From Neoroseomonas lacus (GTDB lineage Bacteria; Pseudomonadota; Alphaproteobacteria; Acetobacterales; Acetobacteraceae): DNA of 64,000 nucleotides. Location of the stretch: NCBI RefSeq assembly GCF_014644535.1, contig NZ_BMKW01000001.1:616233-680232 (forward strand), read 5' to 3'. The notes under the pieces were generated by a model, which saw nothing but the letters and a program-made list of their open reading frames with translations, had not been told where the DNA came from and did no database searches. Of the stretch, positions 10,329-18,623 are shown in pieces. The position numbers were made by a program, and so were the translations under genes. Within the stretch, counting starts at the first letter, position 1; every line of letters starts with the position of its first letter.

Positions 10329-10882
10329 CCCTGACCCCCCGCGCCGAGGGCGTGCTCGCCCTGATCGGCTTCGGCCTGTGCATCCCCGCCGCCAATTGGC
10401 TGATCGGCAATGTAGGAACCTTCTGCGTGCCGAATGGGCCCTGTCTGGTACCGGTCGCGCCGGGGCTGATGGCGCCCTCGGGCGTGCTGATGATCGGCCT
10501 CGCGCTGGTGTTGCGGGATCTGGTGCAGCGGCGGCTCGGCGTCGGCTTCTCCGCCGCGGCGGTGCTGGCCGGCGCGTCGTTGTCGGCCTTCCTCGCGCCG
10601 CCCTCGCTGGTGCTGGCCTCGGCCGCCGCCTTCCTGCTCAGCGAATTCGCCGACCTCGCCGTCTATACCCCGCTGCAGAAGCGCCGGCTGGTGCTGGCGG
10701 TGGCGGCGAGCGGCGCAGTCGGGCTGGTGGTCGATAGCCTGGTTTTCCTGTGGCTAGCCTTTGGCAGCCTCGACTTCCTGGCCGGCCAGGTGGTCGGCAA
10801 GGCCTGGATGGTACTGATCGCCCTGCCCTTCGTGCATCTGATGCGCCGGCGCGACGAACGGCTCGGCATCCAGCCGGCCTGA
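10325..10882 (+). CDS. VUT-family membrane transporter, probable queuosine-precursor importer
   Basis: A 185-residue integral membrane protein with about five to six hydrophobic segments. The block [18 protein letters not shown] and [17 protein letters not shown] matches VUT/DUF165 (YhhQ-type) proteins. YhhQ imports the queuosine precursors preQ0 and preQ1 in Escherichia coli. Position immediately after queC, with an ATGA overlap, makes the same role here likely by association. The ATG at 10325 is chosen over the much longer open frame, which runs antiparallel through queC. Transport specificity is inferred. Confidence 0.82.
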   Translation: MTLTPRAEGVLALIGFGLCIPAANWLIGNVGTFCVPNGPCLVPVAPGLMAPSGVLMIGLALVLRDLVQRRLGVGFSAAAVLAGASLSAFLAPPSLVLASAAAFLLSEFADLAVYTPLQKRRLVLAVAASGAVGLVVDSLVFLWLAFGSLDFLAGQVVGKAWMVLIALPFVHLMRRRDERLGIQPA

Positions 10883-10951
10883 CCGAGACCCATTGACCAC
10901 ACCGGCGGGGCCACGTTGAGCTTGCCTCCGCCGCAACATGGTGAACCCTGC

Positions 10952-11419
10952 ATGACCAACCTGCCGATCCCCGACGCCGATGCCGCGACCAAGGCCGAGA
11001 TCATCGACTGGCTCGAACGCTTCTTCGCCTGCGTGCGCGAGGTGGATTTCAAATCCGCCTACCCGTTCTGGCACGACGACATCGTGATTTTCGGCACCTT
11101 CCAGGAGCTGGTGCGCAGCCGGCAGGCCTGGACCGACACGCAATGGTCGAATGTCTGGCCGCGCACCAAGGACTTCACGCTGGATGCCGCGAATACCGAG
11201 GTGCTGGCCTCGGGCGACGGGTCGATGGCGGTGGCGATCCTGCCCTGGACCAGCACCGGCTTTCACCCCGATGGCAGTGAGTTTCCCCGCCCCGGCCGTG
11301 CGACCATCGTGCTGCAGAAGCAGCCGGACGGGCGCTGGCTTGGTGTCCATAGCCACATGTCGCTCGGCCGCGGCGTGCCGCAGGACAGCCACGGCAATCG
11401 GCCGATCAAGGCCCGGTAG
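10952..11419 (+). CDS. NTF2-like / SnoaL-type domain protein
   Basis: A 155-residue protein that looks like one NTF2-like cone-shaped domain: an N-terminal helix (IIDWLERFFACVREVDF), then WHDDIVIFGTFQELV and a run of beta strands ending in GRWLGVHSHMSLGRG. Such proteins are often annotated as nuclear-transport-factor-2-like or ketosteroid-isomerase-like. The ATG at 10952 is preferred over an upstream TTG that adds twelve residues. It is the last plus-strand gene before the converging glycan operon. Function is not predictable. Confidence 0.65.
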   Translation: MTNLPIPDADAATKAEIIDWLERFFACVREVDFKSAYPFWHDDIVIFGTFQELVRSRQAWTDTQWSNVWPRTKDFTLDAANTEVLASGDGSMAVAILPWTSTGFHPDGSEFPRPGRATIVLQKQPDGRWLGVHSHMSLGRGVPQDSHGNRPIKAR

Positions 11420-11544
11420 AGCCCGTCGCATCAGGCCGGGATCAGCCCGATGGTGATCATGCTCGCTCAACCGGATTGAGCCGCATCATTCACCTGTAGG
11501 GTTGGCCCGGACAGCCCACCTACGCCTGCCCTGCAGGACGTGCC

Positions 11545-11576
11545 TGGTGCCGCCAACCGCCCCGGGGGCGGCACCA
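11545..11576 (-). terminator. Hairpin at the end of the minus-strand glycan operon
   Basis: A perfect 10-bp inverted repeat, TGGTGCCGCC (11545-11554) and GGCGGCACCA (11567-11576), separated by 12 bases, lies eleven bases past the stop of the minus-strand gene at 11587. There is no clear T-run, so it could be a rho-independent-like stem of weak type or an mRNA 3'-end stabiliser. The symmetric stem could serve the converging plus-strand gene as well. Confidence 0.45.
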
Positions 11577-11586
11577 CGTCACCGTC

Positions 11587-13110
11587 CTACAGACGATAGA
11601 AATCGCCCAGGAACCGTTCCCGCAGCGTGGCCGAATAGGCGTCGCGCTGGCGCCGCAGTGAAACCCGCAGGACCGGTGCCGCGACCGACAGGCCAAGCTC
11701 GCCGAGCAGACGGCCCATGCTGGCGGCCGGGTCCGCTTCCATTTCCTCATAGGTGACGTGGAACGGCATGATCCCCGCGCAGGCAAAGAAGTCGTCCCAC
11801 AGCCTGTCATGGAGTTCGATCTCGTGCAGGGCCTCGCGGATGGCCTTGAAGTCGTAGTCGAGTTCCGGCTCCGCCCCCTGCGCATAAACATGCCAGCGCC
11901 CGGAATTCTTGGCGCGCCAGAAGGAGATGGCCTGGTCGACCTTGTCGGCCCGGCGCACCTGCACCCATTGCGTCGGCCCGAACAGCGCCGCGAAGGCAGC
12001 GGCTTGGTCACGGCCATGTCCCGTGGCCTCGGCGAGCCGGGCGATATGCGGCCACATCACCTTGCTGGCGAAGCATCCGTCCTGCGCGCCGGCGAAAACA
12101 TCGCGCAGGAAGGTGGCGAAGGCCTCGCCGGGCGGGGCGGTGATGTGGCGCCAGGCTTCGGCGAAACGTTCAAGATCGAGCCCGGGCATGCCGTTCTCCC
12201 GCAGCAGCGACGACACATAGGTGCTGCCCGAGCGGAAGGTGCTCGCGACGATCACTGCCCGTTCGATGCCGTGCTCGGCAAGGGCGTCCCGCCAGATGGC
12301 GCTCGCCGCGGCGCGACGCTCGGCGGCCGCCTCCGGCGGCGGCGCGCGACGAGGCAGCATGCGGTCGGCCACGGGTTTCAGCTCGGCTTTTGCCGCGCCA
12401 CCGACGCGCGTCGCGTTGTGTTCGACCACCAGCAGCTTGCCCTGGCCGCTCGCGGCGGCGAGCAGAAAGCGGCGCACCGGTTTGAGATAGGCGCAGATGT
12501 CGTCGGCGAAGGCCTCGGTGCTGACGTCGTCGAAGATGAGCAGCGCCTGGTCGGCCGCGAGCTCGGCGATGCGCGGCATGGTGCGCGCCGCCTCGGCCGC
12601 ACCGTGCACGGCGTCGCAGAATATCATGCCGTAGCGGCGCCCCAGCGGTGCCGTGAGCAGGTCGCCACGCAGGATGCCGTTGACCTGGCCGAGCAGCGCA
12701 TTGCGACGCAGATTCTCGATCAGCACCGCGATCGACCCGCCGGGATGGAACACCGCCGCGGCCACGCTGCCGCCGGCATTGTCGAGGTTCAGCTTCTGGC
12801 CGAAGCGTTCCTGCCATTCGGTGGCGGAACACGGCCCGAAATCCACGATGTCAAAGACCGGCGCCGGGTGGCGGCCGCCGTCGCGTAGCCCAGCCGCGAT
12901 GGCGCTGCTGGAGCGCCCGATCCAGGAACCGACCTCCAGCACGGGCCCCGCCGTGCGGCGCGCGAGGGTATAGAGGATGCGGAGCTCGATGGGCCGCATC
13001 CAACCATCCGGATAGGGGTAGGGCAGCTTCGGCAGCGGGTCGAGCCGATCGAGTGCGAGCCCATCCGCATCCCATGGGTCGCCGAGGTCGGGTTCTTCGA
13101 TATCGGCCAT
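11587..13110 (-). CDS. Methyltransferase-Stf0 sulfotransferase fusion protein
   Basis: A 507-residue two-domain protein. Residues about 40-230 look like a class I AdoMet-dependent methyltransferase: PVLEVGSWIGRSSSAIAAG is the glycine-rich AdoMet loop and MIFCDAVHG / LLIFDDVSTEAF are later strands. Residues about 280-505 resemble Stf0-type sulfotransferases: VIVASTFRSGSTYVSSLL is the 5'-phosphosulfate loop that binds PAPS, followed by SKVMWPHIARL and QVRRADKVDQAISFWRA. The protein probably modifies a surface glycan or lipid. It is the last gene of the minus-strand operon, three bases after the FkbM gene. The fusion is unusual; no stop or frameshift separates the halves. Confidence 0.75.
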   Translation of the reverse strand: MADIEEPDLGDPWDADGLALDRLDPLPKLPYPYPDGWMRPIELRILYTLARRTAGPVLEVGSWIGRSSSAIAAGLRDGGRHPAPVFDIVDFGPCSATEWQERFGQKLNLDNAGGSVAAAVFHPGGSIAVLIENLRRNALLGQVNGILRGDLLTAPLGRRYGMIFCDAVHGAAEAARTMPRIAELAADQALLIFDDVSTEAFADDICAYLKPVRRFLLAAASGQGKLLVVEHNATRVGGAAKAELKPVADRMLPRRAPPPEAAAERRAAASAIWRDALAEHGIERAVIVASTFRSGSTYVSSLLRENGMPGLDLERFAEAWRHITAPPGEAFATFLRDVFAGAQDGCFASKVMWPHIARLAEATGHGRDQAAAFAALFGPTQWVQVRRADKVDQAISFWRAKNSGRWHVYAQGAEPELDYDFKAIREALHEIELHDRLWDDFFACAGIMPFHVTYEEMEADPAASMGRLLGELGLSVAAPVLRVSLRRQRDAYSATLRERFLGDFYRL

Positions 13111-13113
13111 GGC

Positions 13114-14007
13114 TCAACGCACCGCCAACAGGTTGCAATAGGTTCGCGCGGCGAAATCCGCCGCGGTCAGGGGTGTGCCGGCGGCGGGGTCGGGCCCTGC
13201 CTCGGCCTCGAACAGGCGATAGCCGGCGGCTTCGAGCAGCCGCGGCGTCTCCATCGGGTCGAAGCCGGCCTCGCGCAATTGCGGCACCGACCATTCGATC
13301 ACGAGGCGCAGCCCGTCGCGCGCCAGTGTTTCGGTCGCACCACGCAGCACGGCGGGCTCGAAGCCCTCGACGTCGATCTTGATGAGGTCGACGCGTGGTT
13401 CATCGCGCAGCACGTCGTCGAGCCGCGTGACGGTCACGCGATGGGTGCGCAGCGTGCGCCCCTCGGCCGCGATCGGCGCCAGCGTGCCATTCGCCGAACG
13501 GTCATCGGGGATGGTCAGCACCATCGCGCCGGGGCTCTCCGCCACGGCTACCGGCTCGATGCGTACCGGCGCGCCGGACCAGTTGATGCCGACATTGGCG
13601 TGCAGCAGCCGCAGCAGATCTGGGTTGGGTTCGATGGCGATCACGCGCGACCCCGCCGCGCGCCCCAGCCGCGCCGCGAGCAGGCAGGTGAAATAGCCGA
13701 AATTCGCCCCCACATCGACGAAGACCGACCCGGGCGGGCAGAGCCGCGGCAGCAAGGCCGAGAGCTGCGCCTCCCATTGCCGGTAGACGACCAGTTGCGG
13801 CGTCATCACCATGTCGCGCGCCGGCACCAGGTACTTCACCTGGTGGATGGTCTGCACGAGCAGATCATCCGGCCCCATCGGCACGGCGAAGGGGCCGACG
13901 AGTTGGCGGATCTCGCGCAGCACGCGCTCCATGCCGACCAGCCGCTGTTCCATCGCGGCAAGGCGCGCCGCCATCGCCTCGATGCCGTCGGGCGCTTCGG
14001 TTTCCAC
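13114..14007 (-). CDS. FkbM-family methyltransferase
   Basis: A 297-residue protein with the FkbM-type AdoMet-dependent O-methyltransferase fold: an N-terminal helical part (residues 1-75), then GSVFVDVGANFGYFTCLLA (AdoMet loop), VIAIEPNPDLLRLLHANV, and DLIKIDVEGFEPAVLRGA, the family signature. Start is a GTG at 14007 with GGAGG seven bases upstream; it shares one base with the TAG of the preceding gene. FkbM proteins commonly methylate sugars in surface polysaccharide or glycolipid loci, which fits the neighbouring glycosyltransferase. Confidence 0.88.
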   Translation of the reverse strand: METEAPDGIEAMAARLAAMEQRLVGMERVLREIRQLVGPFAVPMGPDDLLVQTIHQVKYLVPARDMVMTPQLVVYRQWEAQLSALLPRLCPPGSVFVDVGANFGYFTCLLAARLGRAAGSRVIAIEPNPDLLRLLHANVGINWSGAPVRIEPVAVAESPGAMVLTIPDDRSANGTLAPIAAEGRTLRTHRVTVTRLDDVLRDEPRVDLIKIDVEGFEPAVLRGATETLARDGLRLVIEWSVPQLREAGFDPMETPRLLEAAGYRLFEAEAGPDPAAGTPLTAADFAARTYCNLLAVR

Positions 14008-14417
14008 TAATGCCCTCCAGGCGCGATGCGCAGATGCAGGTCGAAGCCGCTCACCGGACGCTCGGCCGCATGGGCGCCGAGTGCGGCGGTCAGCGCATCG
14101 CCGGCCGCGCGCACGGTCGCTTCCGCCTGCGTCAGCGCGGCGATCGCGGCGGCCAGCCCTTCCTCGGTCTCGCGCAGGCGGATCGCGTCAGGCCCCTGCG
14201 GCCGTGGTGAGGCAGCGCCTCCGCGCGGACCTGTCGCGGCCCTGATCGCGCCGGCGACATCGCCGGGCACGCTGCCACGACGCAGCAGCAGATACGCCAG
14301 CAACTCCTCCCACGACCCGACCAGCGCGGCGAGGCGCTCAGCTTCCCTGGGGGACGGCACGGGTTCGAACAAGGCGATCGCGTCGCGGGCGGCGGCGGCG
14401 TCCAGCTGACGCATCAT
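14007..14417 (-). CDS. Small helical protein of the glycan operon, unknown
   Basis: A 136-residue Ala-rich protein that I do not recognise. The N-terminal half (AALVGSWEELLAYLLLRRG) and a C-terminal stretch (EEGLAAAIAALTQAEATVRA) look alpha-helical, the latter possibly a short coiled coil; the end FDLHLRIAPGGH resembles a strand. It begins ATGATG, the first ATG being four bases inside the end of the GT gene, so either codon could be used. It is translationally coupled on both sides and presumably works with the flanking transferases. Confidence 0.6.
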   Translation of the reverse strand: MMRQLDAAAARDAIALFEPVPSPREAERLAALVGSWEELLAYLLLRRGSVPGDVAGAIRAATGPRGGAASPRPQGPDAIRLRETEEGLAAAIAALTQAEATVRAAGDALTAALGAHAAERPVSGFDLHLRIAPGGH

Positions 14418-16633
14418 TCTGCCGCCTGCCGGGCCGCGCGCTGCCCGGTGGCGCGCCGATAGGCCGCCTCGATCGCATCCAGCATGTGGTCCATCCTGTA
14501 TTTGGTCTCGAAGCTGTGGCGGGCGCCGGCGGCCAGGCGCTCGCAGGCGTCGCGGTCGCGGCTGAGGTCAAGAAGCGCGGCGGCGATGGAAGCGGCAGCC
14601 TCCGGCGTATCGGGCACCAGGCGGCCATCGACGCCATCGGTGACGACCTCAGCGAGGCCGCCCGCCGCCAGTGCCACGACAGGGCGCCCCGCCGCCATCG
14701 CCTCGATCGCGACGAGGCCGAAGGACTCATAGCGGCTCGGCACCAGCACAACGTCCGCCTCGCGATAGGCCTGTTCGAGCGCGTCACGCGGGAGAAGGCC
14801 CAGGAAACGGGCGCGCGGGTGGTGTTCGAGCCGGCTCGTCGCCGTCTCGGTCATCACCGCGCGGGCCTCCTCGTCGAGTTCGCCCCCGGCGAAATGGATC
14901 TCGACGTCGGGCCGTTCGGCCAGCAGCGCGGCGCCGGCGGTCAGGGCGAGGTCAAAGCCCTTGCGTGGCTCGAACCGCCCAACGAAGAGCACACGGAAGA
15001 AGTCGCGCCGGGGGGCGGGGCGGGTCCGGGCCAGCAGGTCCGCGGTGCCATGCGGCGCGATGACGCTGCGCCCGGGCGCGAGACGTATGCCGTAGGCCGC
15101 CTCGATATCGGTGAGGATCGCCTGCGAATTCGCCAGCAGCATCGGCGCGCCGAGCAAGGCGCGACGCTCGGCGCGGATCATGCGCTGGACCATGAAATGG
15201 TCGTAGAGCGGCCGGGCCAGCCATTCCGGCTTGTGCGGCCGCGCCAAGGCGTAGGTGGTGTGCAGCGACATCACCAGGGCGATGTCCGGATCATCGATGC
15301 AGGCCAGCGCCTCCAGGTCCCAGATCGGGAAGGAGACGAGGTCGAGGCCGAAGCTCTTGATAGCCTGAACCTCCCGCCAGACGCGGCGGTTCCAGGCGGC
15401 GATATTGGGCGGCAGGTCGTGGGTCAGCATCGGCCCGGCCGCGCCGGCCGCCTCCGGCCGCAGGGCATGGATCCACAGGCCACCTTCGAAGTGGACCGAC
15501 TCCTCCTCCTCCTCCGCCGCCGCGCGCGTGATGACATGCACGGCATGCCCACGCGCGGCGAGGCCGCTCGCGACTGCCTCGCTCCAGCGGGCGATGCCGG
15601 CCTCGGTTGCGGGGGGCCAACCCTGGCTGACCAGGCAGACCCGGAGGCCGGGTTCAGGTCGGGGCAGCGGCCTGAAGGGTTCGGTCACGGCCTCTCGGCG
15701 CAGGTCGCCGCCCGAGATCGCGCCGCGCCGGCGGGCGAGCGTCTGCCCTTCCATGATGCCTGCCTCGAGGTCTTGGTCGAGCGAGGCTCGGTGTGTCGGG
15801 TGGATCAACCGTTCCGTCTCGAGCCAGCGGTTCGAGTCGAGGAGTTCGCGCCGATATCCCGCGAGCGCTTCCGCAGCGCGGTCCATGCTCTGCGCCGCGC
15901 CATGGCGCATGATGAAATAGGCCTTGCTGACCGCGGAGGGATACAGCGTGCGGGCGATGCGCCGGGTGTCGCGGATATGGCTCGCCGCATATTGGTGGAA
16001 CACGAGCGCGGTCGGTTCATAGACCACGCGGTGCCCGGCATCGACCAGGCGCAGGCACACATCCGTCTCGTCAAGCAGATAGGCGAAGGCGTGGTCGAAG
16101 CCGCCGATGGCCGCGAGCGCGGTGCGACGGAAGCTAGAATTGGTGCCCAGCAGGGAGGGGTAGAGCGGCGTGCCCGGTCGGCACAGCGGGCGTTCGTCGA
16201 AGAAGTCCGAGACGTGGTGGGCGTGGCCGAAGCGGTCACACAAGGTCTTGCGCGCCTGGAAGCGCATCCCGGTGTTGTCGACCGTGAAGCCGCCGACCGC
16301 GGCGACGTTCGGGTTGCGGTAATGCTGCACGATGTGCGCGAGCCAGTCGGGATGCGGCACGGCGTCGTCATCGAGAAAGGCGACGACGTCGCCAGAGGCG
16401 GCAGCGATGCCGATATTGCGCGAGACGGACAGGTTTCGCTCGGCGCAATCGCGCTGCTTGATGCGTCCACGCCAGGCATTGAGCACGGCGGCAGTGTCGT
16501 CTCCGGACGGGCCGTTGACGACGACGACCTCGAGCGGGCCATAGCGCAGCCCAGCGATGCCGAGCAGCGCGTTGCGTAGGTATGCCGCGCGATCGCAGGT
16601 GTTGACGATGATGGAGACGGACGGGATAGCCAT
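14414..16633 (-). CDS. Bifunctional glycosyltransferase (GT2 + GT4)
   Basis: A 739-residue cytoplasmic protein with two glycosyltransferase domains. Residues 1-300 are a GT-A family 2 domain: VSIIVNTCDRAAYLRNALLG, DDD at 88-90 in VVAFLDDDAVPHPDW (nucleotide-sugar metal site) and LLDETDVCLRL. Residues from about 330 are a GT-B family 4 domain: VCLVSQGWPPATEAGIARW, VLFVGRFEPRKGFDLAL and, near the end, VPSRYESFGLVAIEAMAAG with the E-x7-E pattern. The ATG at 16633 starts directly at the GT2 domain; the longer frame adds an unlikely Arg/Pro leader. It probably adds two sugars in sequence to a surface glycan. Confidence 0.88.
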   Translation of the reverse strand: MAIPSVSIIVNTCDRAAYLRNALLGIAGLRYGPLEVVVVNGPSGDDTAAVLNAWRGRIKQRDCAERNLSVSRNIGIAAASGDVVAFLDDDAVPHPDWLAHIVQHYRNPNVAAVGGFTVDNTGMRFQARKTLCDRFGHAHHVSDFFDERPLCRPGTPLYPSLLGTNSSFRRTALAAIGGFDHAFAYLLDETDVCLRLVDAGHRVVYEPTALVFHQYAASHIRDTRRIARTLYPSAVSKAYFIMRHGAAQSMDRAAEALAGYRRELLDSNRWLETERLIHPTHRASLDQDLEAGIMEGQTLARRRGAISGGDLRREAVTEPFRPLPRPEPGLRVCLVSQGWPPATEAGIARWSEAVASGLAARGHAVHVITRAAAEEEEESVHFEGGLWIHALRPEAAGAAGPMLTHDLPPNIAAWNRRVWREVQAIKSFGLDLVSFPIWDLEALACIDDPDIALVMSLHTTYALARPHKPEWLARPLYDHFMVQRMIRAERRALLGAPMLLANSQAILTDIEAAYGIRLAPGRSVIAPHGTADLLARTRPAPRRDFFRVLFVGRFEPRKGFDLALTAGAALLAERPDVEIHFAGGELDEEARAVMTETATSRLEHHPRARFLGLLPRDALEQAYREADVVLVPSRYESFGLVAIEAMAAGRPVVALAAGGLAEVVTDGVDGRLVPDTPEAAASIAAALLDLSRDRDACERLAAGARHSFETKYRMDHMLDAIEAAYRRATGQRAARQAAE

Positions 16634-16641
16634 GGACGGTC

Positions 16642-17361
16642 TCAACGCTCCGCGGCGAGGAGGGTCATGAGGTCGGGGTTGGCGCGCGTGAACGCTGCCT
16701 GTGCGACGAGGGCGAGGACGACATCGCGCCGCCGCGGGCAATCCCGCAGCAGGGAAAGGGACTCCGCCGGCCCGGTTGGCGCCCGGTGCAGCAGGAGGGC
16801 GAGCAAATCCAACACGTCGTTCAGCGTCGGCGGCAGATCGATCGGATCGGCGGCCTGCGGCACCGGCATCGGCAGGCTTGGCGGTTCGTCACGCGCCTGG
16901 GCGCAGGCCGCGATATGGCGGTGCAGGTCCGCAGCCGGGCCGCCGAGCGCGAGAGCGGAGCGGTAGTGGGCCTCGGCCTCCGCCCATTTGCCCTGCTCCT
17001 TCAGGCAATGGGCATATTGCGTGATGTAGCCGCAATGCAGCCGGTACAGGCCGAGTGCGCTCCAGTAGAGAAACTCTCCCTGGAGGAAGTTCCGAGCATC
17101 GCGCGCCGCGTCTGCTTGCGCCACCAGGGACAGGAATTCGGGGTCGAGCGCCGTCGCGGCAAGCGTCGTTTCGACCGCCACGGCCCGGGAGGCGGCCTTG
17201 TCGGGCAGGGCCCGCAGCAGGAGCAGGGCCTCGCCGGTTTCGCCGCCGGCAAGCAGGACGGCGGCCCGTGCGATATCGTCGGACAGACCGGCCATGTTGG
17301 CGGCGAGTGGAGGCGCTTCGGCACGTCCCTCGCGGATCAGTGTGATGCTGTCGGTCGCCAT
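16642..17361 (-). CDS. TPR-like protein, first gene of the glycan operon
   Basis: A 239-residue, mainly helical protein. The segment ITQYAHCLKEQGKWAEAEAHYRSALAL is one clear tetratricopeptide-like hairpin (about residues 112-138); LLAGGETGEALLLLRALP near residue 40 may be another, degenerate one. No signal peptide or membrane segment is evident. It lies eight bases before the GT2-GT4 gene and is the first gene of the operon, so it may be a scaffold for the glycosyltransferases. That role is inference from position. Confidence 0.6.
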   Translation of the reverse strand: MATDSITLIREGRAEAPPLAANMAGLSDDIARAAVLLAGGETGEALLLLRALPDKAASRAVAVETTLAATALDPEFLSLVAQADAARDARNFLQGEFLYWSALGLYRLHCGYITQYAHCLKEQGKWAEAEAHYRSALALGGPAADLHRHIAACAQARDEPPSLPMPVPQAADPIDLPPTLNDVLDLLALLLHRAPTGPAESLSLLRDCPRRRDVVLALVAQAAFTRANPDLMTLLAAER

Positions 17362-18623
17362 TTCCTCACAGGCGCCAACCGGCGCCCTCCTAATAGTTGA
17401 TTATTTCTTCTGTTTCTCAACTTCCGTATGCTGGCGACGCCTTCCCGACGCAACCGTAATCAAGGCATCGCGAGCTTGGCATGGTGGACCAGGGTTGGAG
17501 GCCAGCGGCGCCGGGATCAGGCGGCATTGTCTTCGGAACAGGATGAAGGACTGGTTACCGCGCCGTAAGTCTGGCGCGCCATTCCATGGCAAGATCGGCA
17601 TATTTCCGTTGCCGCCGGCCATACCGCGCGGTCGGCGATAGCCTCATGGTCGAGCGAACTGGCGTGGTGGCGCGGGTGTGGCACACCGTCCCCGGCGCTG
17701 GTCCGGTCGAGTTGCACGCCATCGTCACCGCGCTCGCCGATGCATATGGCGTGGCGGAAGCGGAGGAGACGACGCGGGTTCAGGCCAACGCCAAGCGAGC
17801 GCGCGTTGCTCTGCCAATTCGGAACAGGCCCCCGATAATAAGGACCGCGAAATGCCAGCAGCGGGCGGCAACCGCGCGGTCGTGACCGCACCCTTGGCAG
17901 AGGTTGAGGAGCGTCCAAGTCCGCGGATCAGCATCAGGAAGATGAAGATGCCCAGCGAGTTCGAGAACGTGATAGAGGAACTGAGGGTCGGCCAAGCCAT
18001 CACCAACCGGTGCGCCGGCTCGCACAATTTCCTCTGGTCGCCGCCGGGCGGCCGGTCTGATGCCGATGCCCGACGCCAAGCGTGGAGCAGGCCAGCAGGG
18101 CCGGCATCCCCTGTCGGCGGCGAACCGGAAGCGGGTTCTCGCCGGCCTGATGCAGCGGGCGGAGGACGGTGACGCGGCTTCCGCCGAGGCGCTGGTCCGC
18201 CTGAGCCTCTCCGTGGAGGCCACCGCGGCGAAGGGACCGCGCCACCGCGGCCGTACCGCCAAGGCGACCTCGCCGCGCAGCGAGTAGCGCCGCCATCGAC
18301 GGCAAGCCGACCTTGCCCGAGCTTTTCCACTACGGCCGTCAGGACATGCGCCTGACGGTCGCAGGCTTTGCGCGGCTTTGACGATCGGCCCGCGACAAGC
18401 GACCGGAGCCGCATGAAGTCTGATGGCTTTGCAGCGGGTGCCCGGTTGGCGCCGAAAATGCCGGTGAGGAACAGGCCCCACTCACGCTGGCCGGCCACGA
18501 ATGAAGAAAGGTCTGCGCACGCTGGCTTCTCGACCACCCGCGCACGATGTGTGCGAGAAGACACGTTTTTCCGTTGAAGATTGTGGGCAAATTGTGGCGA
18601 GATGTTGCGGCGGAGCAACGGCC
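17362..18623. other. Gene-poor stretch with decayed coding traces
   Basis: No convincing gene is seen in these 1262 bases. Several short plus-strand frames look partly protein-like but lack starts, neighbours or a recognisable family: 17646-17885 (ELHAIVTALADAYGVAEAEE), 17851-18172 and 18060-18287 (RKRVLAGLMQRAEDGDAA, helical). A further piece after 18292 reads LPELFHYGRQDMRLTVAGF and then stops. The switching frames suggest remnants of former genes. A perfect 8-bp inverted repeat with a 7-base loop lies at 18336-18358. The promoter of the CHAT gene should lie at the right end, but I could not pick a convincing -35/-10 pair. Confidence 0.4.

Noticed and set aside
9563..10882. A single 439-codon protein including the VUT transporter
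   Set aside because: The first 250 codons are an out-of-frame reading of queC; the transporter proper begins at the ATG at 10325 that overlaps the queC stop.
14486..16579. A 697-codon plus-strand open frame opposite the GT2-GT4 gene
   Set aside because: No domain resemblance and composition typical of an antisense shadow; the minus-strand frame has clear glycosyltransferase motifs.
17725..18618. A 297-codon minus-strand frame in the gene-poor stretch
   Set aside because: Irregular composition, no ribosome site, and it shares its region with competing plus-strand traces; no domain.
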